Part shown: positions 10,201 through 12,092 of the stretch, piece after piece
Layout of the letters: every line of letters starts with the position of its first letter
How positions within the stretch are numbered: position 1 is the first letter of the stretch
Assembly (NCBI GenBank): GCA_945876405.1
Contig: CAMCOJ010000028.1
Coordinates: 1 to 12,092, forward strand
DNA from: an uncultured Ruminococcus sp.
Lineage (GTDB): Bacteria > Bacillota > Clostridia > Oscillospirales > Ruminococcaceae
Length of the DNA stretch: 12,092 nt
Direction: 5' to 3'
Program-made: the position numbers and the translations under genes
Notes under the pieces: model-generated
What the model was told of the DNA's origin: nothing
Database searches by the model: none
What the model saw: only the letters and a program-made list of their open reading frames with translations

Positions 10201-12049
10201 GACTACACAACAAGTGTATGTTTGCTGTACCAAATCACCTTACTGAGCAGATAGCTTCAGACTTTATGAAGCTGTACCCGAACGCAAATATTCTGGTAGC
10301 AAAACCTGACGATTTCAGCAGCCATAACAGAAAGAAGATGTGTGCTAAAATTGCAACCGGTAATTTTGATGCAGTAATTGTAGGTCACTCTCAGCTTATA
10401 AAGATACCTCTTTCGCCTGAACGTGAACAGAAGTACATCCAGAACCAGATTGATGAATTATCTGCTGCATTAGAATCTGCTAATACGGAAAGTGGTGATA
10501 GATTTACAGTTAAACAGATTGAAAAATCCAAAAAGGCTCTTGAGGATAAACTTGATAAACTTGTAAACAGCACTGTTAAAGACCAGACTGTAACATTTGA
10601 GGAACTGGGAATTGACAAGCTATTTGTTGATGAAGCTCATCTATTCAAGAATCTGTTCTTAGCTACTAAAATGTCGAATATCTCAGGTATTACGTCAAAT
10701 GACAATGTACAGAAAACTCAGGATTTGTATATGAAGTGTCAGTATCTCGATGAGATAACAGGTAATCGTGGAGTCACCTTTGCAACCGGAACTCCGGTAA
10801 GCAACAGTATGACAGAGATATACTCAATGATGAAGTATTTACAGTCAGACGAGCTTAAAAAGCATGGACTGAATAATTTTGACAGCTGGGCTTCAACCTT
10901 TGGTGATACAGTTACAGAAGGAGAGCTTTCTCCTGATAATAAATATCGCATGAAAACACGTTTCTCAAAATTTGTAAACGTTCCGGAGCTTATGAGTATA
11001 TTTAAGCAGTGTGCAGATATAAAAACTGCCGATATGCTTAATCTGAATGTTCCAGACTGTGAAAAGATAAATGAACGTGCAGAGCCAAGCGAGATTCAGA
11101 ATGAACTTATTCAATCACTCTCGGAACGTGCAGAAGCTGTTCACACAAGAGCAGTAGACCCGTCTGTTGATAATATGCTGACGATTACTAATGATGGCAG
11201 AAAGATTGGACTTGACCCTCGTCTGATTGACCCTGACTTACCCGATAACCCAGATTCCAAGCTTAACAAGTGTGTAAGCAATGTATTTAATATCTGGCAG
11301 GAAACAGCCGAACAGCGTTCTACACAGCTTATTTTCTGCGACTTAGGTGTTCCTCAGACAAAGGAAGATATCAAGAAAAACGGTAAACGCTTCAGCGTTT
11401 ATGATGATATCAAACAAAAGCTCATAGAAAAGGGAGTACCTGAAAAGGAGATAGCTTTTATCCATGATGCAGGAGATAGTGAAGTTAAGAAAGCTCAGAT
11501 GTTTTCAAAAGTCCGTAGTGGTGAAATTCGTGTTCTCATCGGCTCAACTGCAAAGATGGGTGCAGGAACTAATGTGCAGGATAAGCTCATCGCTTCACAT
11601 GACCTCGATTGTCCTTGGAAGCCTGCGGATATGACACAACGTGCAGGACGTATGATAAGACAAGGAAATGAAAACAAAAATGTTAAGCTGTTCAGATACG
11701 TTACTAACAAAACCTTTGATGCGTATCTGTTCCAGACCTTGGAGAAGAAGCAAAACTTCATATCTCAGGTCATGACATCAAAATCTCCTGCGAGAACTAT
11801 GGACGATGTTGACGAACAGTGTCTTGAATTTGCAGAGATCAAGGCTCTCTGTGCCGGTGACCCAAGAATTAAGAGAAGAATGGACTTGGAAATTGAAGTT
11901 TCAAAGTACAAAATGCTCAAAAGTGGTTATCTCAATCAGCGATATGCCCTTGAAGACAGCATAATGAAAACACTTCCTAAACAGATAACATCAAGAAAAC
12001 AGTCGATTGCAGGAATGACAGAGGATATAAAGAAAGCTGCTGCATATAC
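1209..12049 (+). CDS. Giant polyvalent protein: Toprim primase-like + nucleotidyltransferase + methyltransferase-like + SNF2 helicase (3' truncated)
   Basis: One frame runs without a stop for 3,613 genomic codons; codon 3614 straddles the adapter. Modules in order: DUF3991/Toprim primase-like (about residues 14-300); N-terminal domain of the large clostridial helicase proteins (318-547); disordered linker (548-698); accessory domains including three barrel-like repeats and a DUF6908-like unit (700-1680); nucleotidyltransferase (about 1680-1790); further accessory domains (1800-2160); methyltransferase-like (2167-2440); conserved connector (2440-2950); SNF2 helicase (2956-3500); and a charged C-terminal extension in which the contig ends. 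From memory of the family, roughly 200-400 residues are missing. Such proteins occur on clostridial conjugative elements, plasmids and phages and probably remodel, modify or protect incoming DNA; direct biochemical evidence is scarce. Unusually, the primase module is in frame with the helicase protein, which I know as separate genes. A strong internal start (2160) may yield a separate product of at least 3,296 residues. Cytoplasmic; no membrane segments seen. Confidence 0.93.
1248..2117 (+). other. DUF3991/Toprim primase-like module (residues about 14-303)
   Basis: The N-terminal part (residues 14-80: LPEFLISHGENLIRSG, then GGNNIKFIMEY and EAVDMLN) resembles the CHC2-related fold at the start of DUF3991 proteins but has no cysteines, so it should not bind zinc. 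It is followed by the DUF3991 core (NVVFKVIDENG, FKGIIPDSAYGYGFEI) and a Toprim-type core: Glu208 in FFESSIDLLSY and Asp259-x-Asp261 in CVDNDTAG, the metal-binding acidic residues of Toprim catalytic centres. It ends with KDWNEQL, a normal C-terminus for stand-alone members. Likely role: primer synthesis or another nucleotidyl-transfer step in element replication or transfer. Family placement is by motif, and activity is inference. Confidence 0.85.
2095..2102 (+). other. Run of eight A at the primase/helicase junction
   Basis: An A8 run (codons GAA AAA AAA TAT) sits just after the conserved end of the primase module. In the -1 frame the next codon but one is TGA (2105-2107). Slippage by polymerase or ribosome would therefore end the primase module about three residues later, as a stand-alone protein of roughly 300 residues. 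The run is seen directly; slippage is a hypothesis. Confidence 0.45.
2125..2138. repeat. Perfect 14-bp palindrome ahead of the internal ribosome binding site
   Basis: ACGCTTTAAAGCGT reads identically on both strands. It ends six bases before the internal Shine-Dalgarno at 2145. As RNA it could form a weak hairpin (stem ACGCT/AGCGT, loop UUAA) near the ribosome landing site; as DNA it could be a small operator. Either role is conjecture, because it also encodes ordinary residues in frame. Confidence 0.4.
2145..2154 (+). promoter_or_regulatory. Strong internal Shine-Dalgarno for an ATG at 2160
   Basis: AAAGGAGGAG contains the full AGGAGG core seven bases ahead of ATG 2160-2162, which is in frame with the giant gene (Met318). 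It sits exactly where the primase module ends and the N-terminal domain of the large helicase family begins. It therefore looks like the native start site of a once separate, or still separately translated, helicase gene. It is the best-matched ribosome binding site I see in the window. Confidence 0.75.
2160..2849 (+). other. Likely native start and N-terminal domain of the large helicase protein (residues 318-547)
   Basis: From Met318 the sequence follows the pattern I recall for N-termini of the clostridial 'DEAD/DEAH helicase, N-6 methylase' proteins: a WAEFLRFAAKL segment, then LLVFRTNPNATECKSFAEW, a GIPILTD strand and YVFDVSQTI. This part resembles the N-terminal fold of ArdC/LtrC-type anti-restriction proteins. 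A helical segment follows (GITEDYSNNIENLIAEIV to GIAMNRIAVPLENI), ending in ERSIEYGK, where the linker begins. Translation from 2160 would give a conventional family member without the primase module. Family recognition is from memory of conserved patterns, not a search. Confidence 0.7.
2848..2854 (+). promoter_or_regulatory. Shine-Dalgarno of the overprinted TnpV-like gene
   Basis: AAAGGAG lies eight bases upstream of ATG 2863, which is optimal spacing for a Firmicute start. It lies inside the giant gene (codons for SERS). Its presence decides the start at 2863 over the in-line TTG codons at 2833 and 2857, and it is the main non-coding evidence that the +1-frame gene is actually translated. 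Confidence 0.75.
2863..3291 (+). CDS. tnpV: TnpV-like protein, overprinted in the +1 frame of the giant gene
   Basis: A complete 142-codon gene lies wholly inside the giant gene in another frame. The protein is charged, mostly helical and cytoplasmic. It contains the pattern I associate with the TnpV family of clostridial transposons (Tn4451 type): a tyrosine/proline entry (TWTYLPMMELE), then LGRFGAMRLKYLEEHK, a short QLYSHCIQMETDVQNQIEQI helix, and a C-terminal helix ending EEQAMQMIYA. TnpV's function is unknown; the family is about 110-140 residues, so this looks full length. The ATG at 2863 has an AAAGGAG site eight bases upstream. Codons are rich in G/C third positions (GAC, TAC, AAC, CTG, CAG), unlike the flanking A/T-rich sequence, and local GC rises to about 50-55%. 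In the other frame the same bases encode only a low-complexity Gly/Ser/Asp/Thr-rich linker, so the folded, constrained product is this one. Family assignment is by eye. Confidence 0.78.
   Translation: MENYKNKDGMEYIWCEEAGQHLPKFKEENNLWYKLDEETWTYLPMMELETPPAELGRFGAMRLKYLEEHKQAEWLELIWTNQLYSHCIQMETDVQNQIEQIVEQKIKSEEFRAAMDDFMKTYQLRQQYQMEAEEQAMQMIYA
3891..5510 (+). repeat. Three diverged copies of a small barrel-like module in the giant protein
   Basis: A similar unit of about 60 residues occurs three times: from residue 895 (IEIGDKFLYNGKEVTVSSM), from 1155 (FNIGDTIMYQGKAWEISNM) and from 1374 (LKIGDYIRMDNDIWRITNI). Each starts with [hydrophobic]-x-I-G-D, then a hydrophobic strand, a turn (NGK, QGK, DND) and a V/W-containing strand. 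The second and third end in related strings (VVGFLKRDGFEF, WAETLEKRGFER). The pattern suggests a small beta-barrel, perhaps for nucleic acid or protein binding. The relation is protein-level only; I see no long DNA repeat. Confidence 0.55.
4140..4500 (+). other. DUF6908-like accessory domain (residues about 978-1097)
   Basis: Residues from TIAHRNYKKFEQMFPEIL through TYVQNGDLMYDPDIVLNVD to VNAFMNQWLNNMEHYDMKL follow a pattern I recall from large clostridial and phage polyvalent proteins (HRNY..F..LFPEI, YTQNGDLM.DPE, then LN.FL.QWL.N). I place it tentatively as DUF6908-like. Its function is unknown. It lies between the first and second barrel-like repeats. Confidence 0.5.
6255..6560 (+). other. 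Minimal nucleotidyltransferase domain inside the giant protein (residues about 1683-1784)
   Basis: The DNA-polymerase-beta-type nucleotidyltransferase signature is intact: GSRSRG (1715-1720), SDIDVVMEV with catalytic Asp1727 and Asp1729, and a third acidic residue, Asp1760, on the following strand (GGIPVDINPI). This is the arrangement of MNT/MntA-like and antibiotic-nucleotidylating enzymes, so metal binding and NMP transfer are plausible. The target is unknown. I recall the same GSR.RGL...SD.DVV and GG..VDINPI patterns in related giant proteins, so it appears to be a regular part of this family and not a local insertion. Confidence 0.8.
7707..8540 (+). other. Adenine methyltransferase-like domain (residues about 2167-2440)
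   Basis: Conserved blocks in order: GEGGAKHKF; YVGWGGLQEAF (2216 on); FYTSP (2260 on); the SAM-binding motif I LEPAMGIGNFFG (2285 on); GVELDDISGRIAKQIYP, where the acidic residue would contact the ribose; and motif IV as VGNVPFGD (2349 on) in place of the usual NPP[YF]. It ends with GAIRLPNNAFKKNAGTEV and DIIFLQKR. The family is annotated as N-6 DNA methylase. With the downstream helicase this recalls methylase-helicase fusions such as type ISP restriction enzymes, but no nuclease motif is seen here. A modification or anti-restriction role is inference. Confidence 0.82.
10074..11760 (+). other. SNF2-type superfamily 2 helicase domain (residues about 2956-3518)
   Basis: All core helicase motifs are present: a Q-like lead-in (LRTHQVNAIAHALFGG), Walker A HEVGAGKT (2977-2984), motif Ia AVPNHL, Walker B DEAH (3141-3144), motif III ATGTPVSNSM (3192 on), motif IV region TQLIFCDL, motif V GSTAKMGAGTN (3445-3455) and motif VI QRAGRMIRQGNE (3477 on) with arginine-finger candidates Arg3481 and Arg3484. 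It should be an active ATP-dependent DNA translocase. An insertion between motifs I and II (residues about 3060-3130, PLSPEREQKYIQNQIDEL and following) is probably a helical coiled coil. The C-terminal segment (SQVMTSKSPARTMDDVDE, ALCAGDPRIKRRMDLE) is conserved in this family and is cut by the contig end. Confidence 0.92.
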
Positions 12050-12092
12050 CTGTCTCTTATACACATCTGACGCTGCCGACGATACTCCTTGT
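12050..12092. other. Nextera i5-side adapter and index (artefact)
   Basis: Bases 12050-12082 are the reverse complement of the Nextera Read 1 transposase adapter, starting with the Tn5 mosaic end (CTGTCTCTTATACACATCT). Bases 12083-12090 (TACTCCTT) are the reverse complement of i5 index AAGGAGTA (S507), and GT begins the P5 arm. The giant frame stays open through the adapter and would add the false C-terminal peptide CLLYTSDAADDTPC, so the protein must be ended at 12047. Confidence 0.98.

Noticed and set aside
46..12049. CRISPR arrays, tRNA or rRNA genes, IS ends, attachment sites, rho-independent terminators
   Set aside because: None seen. The whole genomic span is coding on the plus strand with no gap of even 50 bases, which leaves no room for such features.

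Overview
The window is 12,092 bases from a low-GC Firmicute, most likely a gut or rumen Clostridia (Ruminococcus/Oscillospirales type). This rests on the A+T-rich coding sequence, strong AGGAGG-type ribosome binding sites, and protein families typical of clostridial conjugative or mobilizable elements. No rRNA, core gene or integrase is present to fix the host or the element type. Both ends are library artefact: bases 1-45 and 12050-12092 are Illumina Nextera adapter and index sequence. Natural DNA therefore runs from 46 to 12049, and both outer genes are cut by the contig ends.

All real coding is on the + strand with almost no intergenic space. (1) 46-1208 is the 3' part of an unrecognised acidic accessory protein. 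(2) 1209-12049 is one uninterrupted frame of 3,613 genomic codons, still open at the contig end, encoding a giant polyvalent mobile-element protein. In order it holds a DUF3991/Toprim primase-like module; the N-terminal domain of the large clostridial 'N-6 DNA methylase / DEAD-DEAH helicase' proteins; a disordered Gly/Ser/Asp-rich linker; a long series of accessory domains including three similar small barrel-like modules and a DUF6908-like module; an embedded minimal nucleotidyltransferase; an adenine-methyltransferase-like domain; and a complete SNF2-type helicase. (3) 2863-3291 is a complete second gene overprinted in the +1 frame inside the linker. It encodes a 142-residue TnpV-like protein and has its own ideal Shine-Dalgarno.

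The likely overall role is DNA processing after conjugative or phage-like entry: priming, strand remodelling, modification or anti-restriction. This is inferred from domain content only. The points most worth following are the TnpV-like gene inside the helicase linker (with a local rise in GC to about 50-55%), and the in-frame joining of the primase module to the helicase protein across a site that still carries a perfect internal ribosome binding site and start codon at 2145-2162.
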